Below are positions 50,163-63,075 of a DNA stretch of 64,000 nt, in pieces. The translations under genes were made by a program, and so were the position numbers. The stretch is taken from NCBI GenBank assembly GCA_009760855.2, contig WPIO01000105.1, positions 966,501 to 1,030,500 on the forward strand, written 5' to 3'. The stretch comes from Cristatella mucedo. Taxonomy: Eukaryota; Bryozoa; Phylactolaemata; Cristatellidae. Position 1 is the stretch's first letter. Each line of letters begins with the position of its first letter. The notes beneath the pieces were generated by a model. The model ran no database searches and was not told the DNA's origin. It saw only the letters and a program-made list of their open reading frames with translations.

Positions 50163-50870
50163 GTAATGTAATGGATCTCCGTCTGTGACTCCACAAAGTC
50201 ATAAAGACCACGTGGGTGTTAAGCAGGAGAGTTTTGTATAGCCCACTCACAGCCTAAGCGGCTTTCGGTACGCATTCGGTAGCCAACAGACTTCGTCTCA
50301 CGCAACAAAGAGGAATTGGGAAGCATAGAAGAGTCAGGAGAGCAGTTGAGGTAGTGAGCAGCATGGAAGTAGCAGCTCAGGACCGCTGAAAAAGATGTGC
50401 CATAGTCGGCAGTTGGAGAGTAGATGTCGTTGCGTAAGAATCGTGGAAGCGAGTTCCACAGCCTAGGACCTGCAGTGCTAAAGCTTCTGTCGCCAACGGT
50501 GTTTAAGCAGAATAATGGAACAGCTAATTTATTGTCCATACAGGACCTGATGGCCAAAACCAGAGACCAGGCTGAAACCGATGCAGCAATTCAGCTAGGT
50601 ATGGAGGAAGGAGCCGTGAAGGCCGTGGCCTTCGCCTTGTGGATCAGCGTAAGAACTTTTCTCTGTACCCGTTGGTCAACCGGCAGCCATCTTAGAATAC
50701 GTAGCCGAAGCCCGACAAGCACTCGTCAAGAAGGCTGCAAACGCTTCAATCGATCGCCGGCACCACGTCAGCACCGGCGCAGCGTAGGGCTGCGGCGGTG
50801 CTTCCGCTTAAGCCCCGAGGAGCCAGAGGAGCACGTCGCCCATCTCAATTGGTTGACTTGAACGAGGTCG
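50163..50870 (-). mobile_element. CR1-like LINE 3' end, family 3, minus copy of an inverted pair
   Basis: The minus strand encodes LRWLPVDQRVQRKVLTLIHK, NTVGDRSFSTAGPRLWNSLP and FLRNDIYSPT, a LINE C-terminus. The 3' end is CGGAGATCCATTACATTACA, with no TTATTA tail. Frame breaks are present near 50560-50700. A related copy lies at 53283. Confidence 0.85.
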
Positions 50871-51628
50871 AAGTTCAACGCTCTCATCAGTACGTACGGC
50901 CCCTACCGGTAGGTAGTGCAGTCTCAGCTACGCTCCCGACTTGGGTCTCGAAGCATGAGTGCACCAGTCTACGCTCGCTCGGTCCTTTGCAAAGAGGTCT
51001 GGTCTACGGCCTAAGACCCCTATTGCTGCAGCACGTCGCTGCTGACGCGAGCGATCGTTGGCCGCTTAGCTAGCTGGCGTAAACACTCTTGCTTCTCGGC
51101 AGATTGGGATGCATTCCTTCCGGCTAAAAGAGACACCGCAGCGCTGCAAATCAATCCAGCTTGTTTGCCTGCGGTGCAATCCGGTGCTATTTAATTACGG
51201 CCCTCGCGAGCACGATGGACGGCCGCATCTTGCAAGCAAGCATCTGTTATTACTCTGCTGGAGCGGAGTCTCAACCTGAGGCATAGTCTGAGAATTCGAC
51301 GCCCAAAAAGGCCTTGTGCCAGCATCGCTACATGCATGCGTGCAACAATGTATCCGCCCCCTTCCCGAAGATCCGGTGCAGCCCGCACATTGGCTGTTCG
51401 TCGCGCTAGTGAAGCAAACTTGAGCTAAAATCGCCGCCGCGTTTCTGAGCTCACGTCCGGGAATGACAGGGAGAGGCCTCCGAGAAGCTCCGTAGTTCGA
51501 CTGGCCTACAAGTTGGCGGAAAAGCGATAAATCGGTAAATCGATTTCGCACCAAAACTGACTCGAGTGTGCACGAACTGACGGAGTCGCTTTCGGGTTCT
51601 CTAGTATTCAATCCGCAGCACGGGTATA
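50871..51628. other. Unassigned sequence
   Basis: A minus-strand frame at 51195-51611 is open for 138 codons but has no recognised domain; it might be LINE ORF1-derived. Confidence 0.4.
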
Positions 51629-51735
51629 TAATAATAATAATAATAATAATTCACTTGATAAAGCGCGCTCAGAGAACTTAATCTCTTTCTATGCGCTTTA
51701 CATTCGCTGTAAAGTGAGATGCAATTGTATATTAA
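51629..51735 (-). mobile_element. L2-like LINE 3' tail
   Basis: The minus-strand end has an (ATA)n tail at 51629-51650, the hairpin GATAAAGCGCGCTCAGAGAA...CTATGCGCTTTACATTCGCT, and a little UTR. Confidence 0.85.
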
Positions 51736-51761
51736 CAAGGTATGTCTCCGATTGGCTAGCG

Positions 51762-52055
51762 TTAATAATGATAATAATAATAATAATAATACATTTGATA
51801 CATTGCCCTCAGAGAACTCAATCTCTGTATAGGCACTTTACATTTCTGTAAAAGAAGCACGATCAAATGGTTAGTGGCAAATTGTTCAATAAACAGCAAG
51901 AATAATATGGTTAGGGGTGACATGCACAGGGTCAGCATGCAAGTGTGGTTAGTGGCAGCATGCACAGTGTCTGCAGGGTCAAAAGCACATAAAGAACGAA
52001 TTTCGTGGACCCTCTAAATGCTATGATAAAAAGGTGCGTTTTTAGTTTCATTAAA
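51762..52055 (-). mobile_element. L2-like LINE 3' end
   Basis: The (AAT)n tail is followed by ACATTGCCCTCAGAGAACTC, ATAGGCACTTTACATTTCTG and the long UTR with ACATGCACAGGGTCAGCATG. It ends near the last coding residues (about 52045). It lies just after another tail of the same family, so two copies sit one behind the other. Confidence 0.87.
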
Positions 52056-52489
52056 CAAAAAAACATCAATAGATATCAGAGTAACCGGTGCCGAGTAAGC
52101 CTATCATCGTCGTCTTCTGGATTAGTGCCGCCCAAACATGGCTCTAAAGTTTTGCATCTGATTATGCATCGGTTGTTTAAGTTCGGTCCAGTGAATCCAA
52201 GTCAAGGACTTGTAGCAACAGTGTCTTGTATCAATAAACGAACGTGCCATTCGATACGATCGTGCATGCCTAAAGTTACTTTGCCACTGCCGCTTAAATG
52301 CATTTCTGAATGCCGCCGCTTCAAAGCTCGAGAATCTCCTTCGGGAAGCCCGCGAGAAGAAAGAAGTATGTGCGGGTAAGCGGCTCGCGTCGTGTCAAGT
52401 ATTTCTCGCATTCAATTTCGAGCCACACAGCGCCTAAGCCATCTCGCCAGACCATCGCGGCGAGCCTCTCTCACTGACCACTGAGCCAG
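52056..52489. other. Unassigned sequence
   Basis: No repeat or gene was recognised. Confidence 0.4.
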
Positions 52490-52985
52490 CTATAAATCCG
52501 ATGGCCATGCACAACCTTTGGCTATTGACTGCGTTTTCACCTCAAAAACATCCCGAATAACGTACGATGAGATTGTCGGACACGCCATTGGCCTGTTTGC
52601 TGCGACCGGAGCTTGGATGAATTTGACTAATTGCCCGGGGTTAACTCGTGCCACCCCTGCAGGCATTTCTTTCTTTTGCACCCCGAGGTCAATTTAACTT
52701 ACGATGCGTTAGTCTTTGTCGCTCGTTGCTTCCCCTCAGCAAAGCCGATTGGAGTCACCTCGAGGCGAAATTTCACATCTCTTGTGTCGAGTTCCTCTAA
52801 CAGCAAGCTGATAAAGGCGACAGTAATCTACCACCCGCTCGAACGTACCGAGCTCATCTATATATTTCAGAGTTCTACAGATATTCCATTTCTGTGCTTC
52901 GAAAAAGAATTCCTCCCTCATTCTGAGTGACTTAGCATTCACTTTGACGACCCAACTAGCCCCTAGGTTGCCGAATTTGTGTACG
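52490..52985 (+). mobile_element. LINE endonuclease fragment
   Basis: The plus strand reads TGAWMNLTNCPGLTRATPAG, then ISFFCTPRSI, then RRNFTSLVSSSSNSKLIKAT and VIYHPLERTE. These correspond to TETWL, FSFFHPRS, FDFKPF and VVVYHEPGTK-type blocks of L2/CR1 endonucleases. The catalytic Glu of TETW is replaced (ATGAW). Both ends are truncated. Confidence 0.75.
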
Positions 52986-53282
52986 TTAGTTGGTTAATTT
53001 ACCATTTGGCTCACATGCCATGCTAAACTCCTAACAAAAGTCGAGATACATTAAATCGGACTTTACTCCCTAAATATTTTACAGTCAAGTACCAAATCTG
53101 CACATATTACCACACTTGAATCTCATTCAGTTTGCAGTTTGCGTCTGTTTGTTTTCAAAAAAATCATCTGTGAATCGTGAACACTTTAAGGAGCCTCGAC
53201 ATTGATACTTTAGTCAAATAAACATCATCCCCGCTCCTCCTTACAAACATATGTCCGACTTATACTCACTATTACAATAGAT
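52986..53282. other. AT-rich unassigned sequence
   Basis: No repeat or gene was recognised. Confidence 0.4.
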
Positions 53283-53800
53283 GCAATGTAATGCAACGTA
53301 TCTCGGCCTCGTAACTCGACAAAGCCACAAAGGCAACGTGGGTGCTACGCAACGTGGGCGTTTTCCACAGCAAAGCTCTCGAAGCCTAAGCGGCTTTTGG
53401 TGCTCATTCTATAGCCAACGGACTTTATCGCATGAAAAAATGAGCAAATGAGAAGCAGAGCACAGAGTCAGGAGGGCAGTCGTGGTAGTAAATAGCATGA
53501 AAGTAGAAGCTCAGGAAGTTTGGAAAGGATGTGCCTTCATCGGCTGTAGGACACTAGATGTCTTTGCGTAAGAATTGTGCGACTTCCATTTTCTAGAACC
53601 TGTAGAGCAGAAGCCTCTCTCGCCAACGGCCGTTAAATTATTTAGGACCAATTTAAATTCGAAGGGGCTGCTTCTGACGAGCCGGCTACATGCCGACAAT
53701 AATGCAAGCCACTTAATCGGCGTCACGCAGTTATTGGGCAGCCTCTTAAAATCCCGCCTGTTGAATGCCGGCTCACCAAAAGTCAAAGCGTTAATTATCT
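53283..53800 (-). mobile_element. CR1-like LINE 3' end, family 3, second locus
   Basis: The sequence is homologous to 50163-50600 (GCCTAAGCGGCTTT, TAGCCAACGGACTT, GAGTCAGGAGGGCAGT, GATGTCTTTGCGTAAGAAT). The minus-strand end has the tail ATACGTTGCATTACATTGCA. It is more diverged than the inverted pair at 50 kb. Confidence 0.82.
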
Positions 53801-53834
53801 GAGATCAGGCTGACCAGAAGAAGCTAGATGCGTT

Positions 53835-54235
53835 TCTAGAGACCGAGACGTGGATGACGCCCTGCTCTGGCTAGCTGTATACCAGAGATCACCCCGCTTG
53901 GATTGTCATTCTTTCAGTCTGTGTGATCTGACAAGATTGATGGCGGGCTGCTCTTGTTGTTCATGAATCATTTGGCTTGAAGACATGCGGCTTCTCGCTT
54001 GGGCCATCACTTGAATCGGTTGCAATCGGGCCCTCGTCAAAGACCGTGCCTCTCACTGTTGTGATATAGCGGCCTCATTCTGGCTGTCTAAACTTGTTTA
54101 TAGAGGAGTTTTCTGAGTTCCTCACTAAAAAACGTGCGTGTGATAGACAGTGACTGATTGCAGCAGACTTCAACATTCACGTGGACAACCCTAGTAACCA
54201 TCGAAGCTCTTTCAACAAAGAAGACACATAGTCAA
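53835..54235 (+). mobile_element. LINE endonuclease fragment, same family as in the U3 unit
   Basis: The plus strand has ETETWMTPCSG, then many broken frames to AADFNIHVDNPS (GDFN-like) near 54160-54200. The nucleotide block GGATGACGCCCTGCTCT and the following text align with positions 30385-30560 of the U3 unit. It is therefore another copy of the LINE captured in the array. Confidence 0.72.
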
Positions 54236-54254
54236 ACCTCCAATATTTGCAAAA

Positions 54255-55930
54255 TAGACTTAATACTAATAATTATAATACATTGGGTATAGCGCCCTCA
54301 GAGAAATTACTTCACCAACTGCATGGCGATGTGGCTTTTTTGGTAGCTCAGCCAAAAGGGATTTAATATACTCTAGCCAAGACAGAACCAATAACCTAGT
54401 TAAACTTTTAGCGACCCACCGAAGACAGCCCCTAACCTTTGATAGGGATCGGACATGATGACTAACTGTAGAAGCAGTCTCCATAACGAAGCTTTCTAAC
54501 TTTAGGCAGCTGTAGAAAACGACATCTAAATTCCGAGCACATTGTGACAGTCGCACACAACAGCATCATAAATTAGAAGAGCAAAGTCTATCAGTTCAGC
54601 CACACACCTGGGGTGTCCTATGAGTAGCAGTTTAGTTTTATCGTCGTTTAGTTTAAGGAGATTTGCTAACAACCAGGATCAAATGCCTGCAATGTAAGCA
54701 TTCAGTTTTTCAGTCGCTGCAGCAGATTCCGACGATTTAAACAATAAATATAGCGGAGTATCTTCAGCGTAAGATTGATAGCCGATTCTATAGGCTCGAA
54801 TCACTTTTTCCGGAAGTTGAGTACAAATGGAGCACAGCAACTGGCCGAGAACGGACCCTTGTGGGACTCCACAGGTCACTGGTCTGGTGGATGAGACCTG
54901 ACCCCCATACGACACAGATTGAACATGGCCGGACAAATATGATTTGAACCACGCCAGTGCCAGACCGGTTGTTTTTCTCAATCGTTCAAGTAGAACATCG
55001 TGATCAACGGTGTCAAATGCAGCTGATAAATCTAGCAGCGCCAGGGCACGTGATATTCCCGTCATCGTGGCTGCATACAATGTCATTGGTTGCATGGAGA
55101 AGAGAAGTTTCAGCGAAGTGATGTCACTTGAATCCGGACTGAAATTTCTGAAAATTCCTACGTTTCAGCGTGTGCTACCAGCTGCTTAGCGACAATTTGT
55201 TCAAGAATCTTTGACTCTAAAGGAAGAATGGATACTTGGTGATAGTTTGCTAGGAAATCTTAATCTAATCCAAGATTGTGAAGTACCGGTCTTATTATGG
55301 CCGATTTGAAAGACTTGGGCACAACCCCATTTTGCAGAGAAGCATTAGAAATCCCAGTTATGACTGGACCAAGTTTGTCTGTCAGTGAATAGCAGAGGTT
55401 ATGGTATAGGGTCTTCAGGAGACGAGGTATTTTCACTGGACTTTATTAAGGTAGCCAAATTGCATGCAGAAACCTCGAACAATCTTTTAATGAAGTGATT
55501 CGTCAAAAAACCTTTTACAGGTTGTGACTCAACACTTGCTTTATTCGGAGAAGGCATTCTGGAAGCACGAATGTGCACAATGGTTTCACTCAAGAAGGCT
55601 AAAAACCTAACGGCCGAGCCATTAATATCTGGAGAAATCGAGTCTTCTCAGAATTGGCTAGAAAATTGTTTCCCGTCTCAGACATCTGTCTTGGGTCTGA
55701 CTGGCAGGACTCCAGTTTACGAGTGAAAAAAGAAGCTCTGGCTTTTCCAAGCTTCCGGGTGCAAGCTCTAAGGAAATCTTTGAAATTGGCTAGATCGTCA
55801 TCAGACCCAGACTTCTTTAAAGCGGCATTTAAGCCTGCGCTAAACACTTTTGAAGATTACCATAACTTGATACTAGCCAAGGTTCTGAATTGAGTTTGCT
55901 GGTCTTATAAAGCACGACGCATGGCCTCGC
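54255..55930 (-). mobile_element. CR1/L2-like LINE, family 2, pre-RT region to 3' end
   Basis: The minus strand encodes DDDLANFKDFLRACTRKLGK, ASFFTRKLE, LIKSSENTSSPEDPIP and LLDLSAAFDTVDHDVLLERL. It continues with VTCGVPQGSVLGQLLCSICT and SYAEDTPLYLLF. The catalytic box reads YAED, so the first Asp of YADD is changed to Glu; frames are also broken. The 3' end near 54255 shows ATAGCGCCCTCAGAGAAATT and a short TAATAATTATAATA tail. It is the closest relative of the LINE piece in the U3 units. Confidence 0.87.
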
Positions 55931-57283
<1,353 letters not shown>

Positions 57284-57572
57284 GCACCGGAAAACGCCGC
57301 GCACCGACCGATCGCAATCCGCCGCAATCCCCGAGTCTGCGCTTCTCTCCGCCGTCGCCGCGACCGGAAACACAACGTACTGGAAATTCTGCGAAGTGCC
57401 ATTAGTCGAAGGGAAACGCGTTCGCGCTGCCAAAATATCGCGCGGCACGACGTTGCTTGATATTGAATTAAGACTTTAGTTCGCCTATAAGAACGGGCAC
57501 ATACCTCGTCCCGGACGCGCAACAGCGGCTTCCCAGTATCGCAGTTATCTCTATTATTGCAGTTAGCCCTCA

Positions 57573-57603
57573 CTTCCTCCCTCCCTCCCTCCCTCCCTCC
57601 CGC
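57573..57603. repeat. (CCCT)n microsatellite
   Basis: CTTCCTCCCTCCCTCCCTCC and further units; about seven CCCT repeats. Confidence 0.93.
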
Positions 57604-57619
57604 CCTACGAGCCTCTCGA

Positions 57620-57760
57620 GCCCGCGAAACCCCATGCCAAGCCACGAAACCACACCGGCCTGCTCCGGCGACATTTCACCTTCCACAAATAGCCCACTAA
57701 GGTTGCAAATGCGACTAGTGCCGGGCCAATGACTTCGCCGGGTGTTGCTCGCGGGATCCT
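57620..57760 (+). repeat. Dispersed repeat, copy 2
   Basis: It is related to 56395-56520 (AAGCCACGAAACCACACCGG, CTGCTCCGGCGACATTT, GCGACTAGTGCCGGGCC). Confidence 0.65.
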
Positions 57761-57967
57761 CAGAATACAGAGCGACGGTGCGAAGATCGCTCGGATTATG
57801 ATACCGCAGCCGGTCATTCGCGAGGTTTCGCCTAGAATTTTTATATGAACTACTCGCAGGTCGTTCGGCCTGTGTAAAAAGGCGTTTAGAGCCGGTGCAA
57901 CACTCTTCAGCTAGCCATGTCTGCCGCGAACGTCGCTACGCACCGGCCGCACTGCATCACTTATGTA

Positions 57968-58115
57968 TACACATATAATTCATTTGTATAGCGCCCTAAG
58001 AGAACGGAACCTCCAGGCGCAGGCACTTCTCACATGCCGCAGGACTCGAGCTCGCGACCTCGGTCGTCAAATGTGAGCTTGACCTTGACCCCTGGGCCAA
58101 ACCGCTGGGCGCGGC
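57968..58115 (-). mobile_element. tRNA-derived SINE, family B
   Basis: The minus strand shows GCGGTTTGGCCCAGGGGTCA (A-box region), GAGGTCGCGAGCTCGAGTCC (B box), then the LINE-like tail GTTCTCTTAGGGCGCTATAC and AAATGAATTAT. Part of the tail stem is rearranged (CGCCTGGAGG). Confidence 0.78.
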
Positions 58116-58117
58116 TC

Positions 58118-58345
58118 TCACCTACCGGCACTGGCTCCCGATTAAGCAGTGAGTCGACTCGCAATGTCATGGTCAGTCGCTTTTAGGTCACCTCGTTCTC
58201 TTGCTCTGGCCACCTATCCGAAATGCTGTCGAATCAGGTTTCGCACAGCGTCGGCTGCTCTTGCGACTTGCGAGTCGTTTAGCGGTGCCTCCAACCTCGA
58301 ACCTCAAATCTTCCGGTGACGGAACCAAAGCTATCGCAATACGCG
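58118..58345 (+). mobile_element. L2-like LINE C-terminal fragment, diverged
   Basis: The plus strand reads HWLPIKQ, LASRLAVPPTSNLKSSGDGT and KAIAI, matching LHWLPIKQRIDFKVL and VPRTNLKSFGDRAFS of better copies. It is interrupted by a stop after the KQ. Confidence 0.65.
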
Positions 58346-59264
58346 ACCTTTGCTTTTATTTCTACGCCGTGATACTACTTAGCTCTACCTCAATCTGGGG
58401 CCTCTGGAACATTTTTAAGTGGCCAACCCAATTTAATTCCTATGCCAGCGCCGTTGGTTCAGCTATTACATCGGAAGCCATATTTCAATTATTAACTTTC
58501 TCAGCTATTCTGTCCAACTTCAAATACACTCAGTTCATATTTACCACTTGCGAGAGATGCATGCTACCTTTTGCCCCAAACGGCCGATATGCTTTCTTTT
58601 TGAGCATGCTCGTAGTGCTTAGTGATAGATTTAAGAATCTCTTTAAGCGCTTCAAAAGTGCCGCATTGTTACTGCTTTTGTTCAATTATATTATCTCTGT
58701 TTTACTCGTATCCTGCTCACCAATTACCGTAAGGGCACCGCGTGCACTGTTGAAAAATCTTTCCGTTTATTTAGTGCGTGCACGCACGCTACAGCTGCGT
58801 TACTCGCATACGCGTATTTAATTGAATCCTCACAATGCTACGGAACGACTACCTGTTTAAAGCTTATCTGTTTGTTGTTTGATCGTAACGTGTAAGAAAT
58901 TACGCGGTTCCGGACATTTAAACGCTTATCGCTTCGGGCTGCTGGGTTTGCCAGGCTGGCGGCGGTGCTAGATACGCTGGCGGCTAGTAGCCTGCATAGT
59001 AGTTATGAACATGCATACCTGCTATCTCTTCTTTATCTCAGCTCAAACGCATTCCTAGATGTTATGGTTGTTGCTAAGATCCGTGAATCATGCACTAACA
59101 AAAGAAAAGCGCCCGGAGCCGCCGCCGCTGCGCGGGAACCGCTGAGCTGAGACGCCGCTCGTTTGGTATTCCCTAGAATTGTCTCGAATCACTCAGCGCA
59201 TTCTCCCTCAAGGGTTACGGTGAATCTCTCTAACTAAGTGGTCATCAGGCCTGCTATTACTGCG
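58346..59264. other. Unassigned sequence with a hydrophobic open frame
   Basis: The plus-strand frame running into 58346-58821 stays open after the LINE fragment and is rich in hydrophobic residues (FYFYAVILLSSTSIWGLWNI, ALLLLLFNYIISVLLVSC). It has no start of its own and no recognised family. It may be a chance frame in pyrimidine-rich DNA. Confidence 0.35.
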
Positions 59265-60590
59265 GCGGCCCGCAATTAACGCTTGTCTTTGGAATCCTCG
59301 CTCAATGTTCAATTAAAACCTAATATTAAGCGACCTTCTTACAGAAAAACTTCTCAACCTGCTCGTCTTGACTGAAACTTGGCTAAAATCGTTAAATTGC
59401 CCTACCATTAAAGATGCAACACCGAATAGTTTCTCATTCTTTCACCCTTAGATCAATCAAAACCGGAACTGGAGTCGCTGTTATCAGACGCTCGAAATTC
59501 GACTTCAAGCCGTTTGCAGTTCGTCGAAGCAGTCTTTCGAATCTATTGTCTTGATTTCACCCGAAAACCAGCTACCAACAATGGCAGTAGTCTATTGGCC
59601 ACCAGTTACCAAGTCCACCTTTTCTCAGATTGATCTTATCTCATTTCGATTCTGTGTGCAAGAAATCAATCTTTCCTCCATATGGGTGATTTCAACATTC
59701 ACTTTGATGACTTATGTAATGCCTTAAGCACTGAATATTTTGTGCACTGACTGACTCATTGTCTCTTGCGGCTCATGGGCATGGCCCTACTCACATCAAG
59801 GGTCACACCAAATTTTCTCAGAAGTTTTTCATTTTTCATTTTTTTAGACCAAATTTTTTCATACAACTGCACTTTGTCATCACTAATTATTACTAAATTC
59901 TGCTCATCTGACCACATGCAGATATCATTCAGTATACAATGTATGCCCTCCTCCTCTAAAGTCATCCTCGAATCGCAAAACCTCAAGACCCTTGACATCG
60001 ATGCAGTAAGTGCGGAAATATGTGTTTCGCCTCTGCTTCTCAGTCCCTCTTCCGATTTGGCAACATTGGTAGATGGCTACCACACGACGCTAGCTGACAC
60101 GCTTGACGAGTTTGCACCTCTGAATAAGCCCACTGTGCAGCCTTGCTCAGACGGCCTATGATTTACCGCGTACGTTACACTAGCTAGGTCTACTAAGCCC
60201 AAGCTTGAATAAGCACACACAAGATCTGGGCTGACTGTCCATCGACTGGCAGACAAGGACTACTGTAGATCGTACCAATCGATCCTAGCAAAGACCAAGT
60301 CTTGCTTTTATAAAAATATTGTTGAATCATAGATGAATAATCCAAAAGTGCTAATGTCGACGATCAACTGTCTCCTTACCTACTCCCAGGTTATAGCTCC
60401 TGACCTAGTGATCTCAGTGATAATCTAGGTGATCGCTTCTCTAGCTTCTTCGTCAGCGAGATAGACAAGATCAAGGAGTCAACCCTTGAGATGGCAGCAT
60501 CCCTCTGGAATCCTGTCCTCAATTCCATGCGCCACCTCAATGTCTACATTCAAGGAGGTTACTAGAGACTTCGTCCTGAAGTTTATGTAG
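59265..60590 (+). mobile_element. L2-like LINE fragment, endonuclease to pre-RT
   Basis: The plus strand shows LNLLVLTETWLKSLNCP (TETW motif, about 59345-59400), SIKTGTGVAVI, KFDFKPFAV, MGDFNIHFDDLC (broken), DQIFSYNCTLSSLIITKF and SDHMQISFS. After these come the linker blocks NNPKVLMSTINCLL and TSMSTFKEVTRDFVLKF. It is cut off at about 60590 by the 3' tail of the next, opposite LINE. Several frame breaks are present. Confidence 0.87.
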
Positions 60591-62590
60591 TAATCATAAT
60601 AGTAACACACTTGGTAAAGCGCCCTCGGAGAGCTTAATTTCTTTCTAGGCGCTTTAAATTTAATTTGCCGTACAGGAAACACAATCGGATGGTTAGTTGT
60701 AGCATGCTGGATAAAACACACGAATAGCATGTTTACGGGTGACATGCACATGGTCAGAATGCAAGTGGGATTAGTGGCAGGATGCACAGTGTCAGCATAC
60801 ATAAGCATATAAAGGACGAATCACAGAGACCCACTAAATACTGTCACAAATCCGTGCTTTTTAAATTTCTTTTTTAATGTGGTCAAGTCAGGGTATGTCG
60901 TGACGCAAGTCGGGAGTGAGTTCCGGGCTTTTGGAGCATACTGACTAAAAGCACCGTCTCCAAAGTATTTGACGTTTGTACGAGGTATTGGTAAACAGTT
61001 CCGAAAAGCAGGCTGTAAGATGCTTAGCCGGGTGGAGCCGTAGACCTTAAAGGTGATAGGCTGGAGCCAAAGAATGAAGGAAAGAGCTAAAAGCGAGTAA
61101 CAAAACCTAGAAGCCAATGCGTTGCTTGATTGGTAGCCAGTGCAGGCGGGAAGTGGTGTGATGTGGCAACTGCGACGCTCACGACAGACAAGCCTAGCGG
61201 CAGGTTTTGGCACCAGCAGTAAGCATCGGAGTGCACAGGCCGGTAGACCAGCAAGCAGTGAGTTACAGAAGTCGAGACGAAATGTCACGAATGCATGGAC
61301 CAACTTAGATATGGTAGCCCTGTCTAAACAAGTTCAAATGTTAACAATGTTATAGAGCTGAAAGTAGGCAGACTTGATTGTGTAGCTGATGTGATCATCT
61401 AACGAAAGGTTACTTTGGAACATGACGCCGAGATTTCATGCAGATTCAACAGGAGATATGCTGACAGGGCCAATTTTGAGCGCAAGCCTTTCCAATTTCT
61501 GAATCAAACTCGTTTCGCCCATTACTAGTAAGTTGGTCTTATCATCAATTAATTTAAGAAAATTTGCTGCCATCCATCTGTGGACGTCATCAATACATGC
61601 AGCAAGTGAGTTGAGAGAGTTCGACGTGCTGGAAGGCTGGTAGGGATCAAAGCAAAAGTACAACCGTGCGTCATCCGTATAGAAGTGAAAGCCTAGATAG
61701 TGCTTGGCAATCACATCGGCAAGAGGAAGAGTATAAGTCGTGAAAAGAGCAGGACCAAGCAAGGACATCCGAGGTATTTACCAATATTTCAGAGGTTCCT
61801 CTGACGATCTTTGCCCATTCACATCAATACTCTGGAGTCTCCCACTGAGATTGGACCTGAACAATTGCAATGCAGTGCAAGCAAAGCCCAGGCGACGAGA
61901 TTAGAGGCGCTCAAGAGGGAATTAATTATCAATAGTATCAAAAAGCTGCTAAAAGATCAAGAAAAACAAGCAGAGATACTCTACACATGTCTGCAATTCT
62001 AAGTAAGTCGTTGTACATCCGAAGCACTTTGACACTGTGGAGTGATTAGCTCCAAAAATTAGACTGGAACTTAGTAGCAAGGTTTGAAGTTCCAATATCC
62101 GAGTTCAGCTGGTCTGCCACGACTCGTTCCAAAGTTTTTTATAGGAATGGTAGAAAGGAGACTGGGAGGTAGTTCCTCAATTTATCTTGGTCTTGCGTCA
62201 CCTTTTTGAGTAGTAGCGAGACTACAAACTTTTTTGAAAGGTGCTGGGATATGACTTGAGGCTAATGAAATATTTATTATGTTAGCTATGCATGGCAGCA
62301 GCAGATCCATGCATCGTAGAAGCAGGACCGTGGGGATATGGTCCAAAGGACTAGTTGTCTTCTTTTATTGGGACATGAACTTCAGGATGAGGTCACTAGT
62401 GACCTTGGATGTAGACATTGAGTTGCGGCAAGGAATTGAGGGAGAGCATTCTTGGGGGATGCTGCCATCGTAGGAATTGACTCCCTGATCTTGTCTATCA
62501 TCTGGACCAATAAGCTAGAGAAGCAATAAGCTCAATCACAGTTATCAGTAGGTAGGAGTTAACCTAGGAGCGGTTGAGATGGTTGACCGT
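60591..62590 (-). mobile_element. L2-like LINE, 3' part of a long copy (RT to 3' tail)
   Basis: The minus strand runs from the pre-RT linker near 62590 through the catalytic region at 61436-61768 (GFHFYTDDARLYFCFD) and the C-terminal domain at 60821-61303 to a 3' UTR, hairpin and weak TTA tail at 60591. The catalytic box reads YTDD, so both Asp residues are kept, unlike the other copies here. Frames are broken elsewhere. It continues on the other side of a nested insertion, at 63076-64000. Confidence 0.9.
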
Positions 62591-63075
62591 CGAGCCTATC
62601 TTTCAGATATACCACCCCATCAGGCCAAGCATCGTACCACCCGCTTTTCGGAATCCAACAGTCTGGAAATACCTCGTACAAACCTTAAATCCTTTAGAGA
62701 CCGTGCATTCAGCTCGTATGCTCCCAAAGCCTGGAACTCCCTCCCGACCTGCGTCAGAACATCCCATGACCTGACCACATTTAAAAGAAACTTAAAAACA
62801 CACCTATTTAGGACAGCATTTAGTGGGTCCCTGTGATTCGTCCTTGATGTGCTTATGGGTGCTGACACTGTGCATGCTGCCACTAACCACATTTGCATGC
62901 TGACCCTGTGCATGTCACCCCTAACCATATTATTCATTTTGTTTGTTTTTCAAGCATGATTTTACTTACTATTCAATTGCATATCACTTTGCAGCAAATG
63001 TAAAGCGCCTAGAGAGAGATTAAGTTCTCTGAGGGCGCTTTATCAAGTGAAATATTATTATTATTATTATTATTA
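62591..63075 (+). mobile_element. Young L2-like LINE 3' copy nested in another LINE
   Basis: The plus strand begins within AYLSDIPPHQAKHRTTRFSE and continues through NLKSFRDRAFSSYAPKAWNS to KTHLFRTAFSGSL without a break. A 3' UTR follows, then the hairpin AAAGCGCCTAGAGAGAGATT...GAGGGCGCTTT and (TTA)n up to 63075. The minus-strand LINE text is interrupted at its two ends: GTTGACCGTCGA on the left, GCCTTTTTGGACTGTGCAT on the right. A target-site duplication longer than about 4 bp is not evident. Confidence 0.92.

Noticed and set aside
58201-58821. Multi-pass membrane protein gene
   Set aside because: The first 45 codons are LINE-derived, no own start exists and no family is recognised, so the hydrophobic frame is probably chance.
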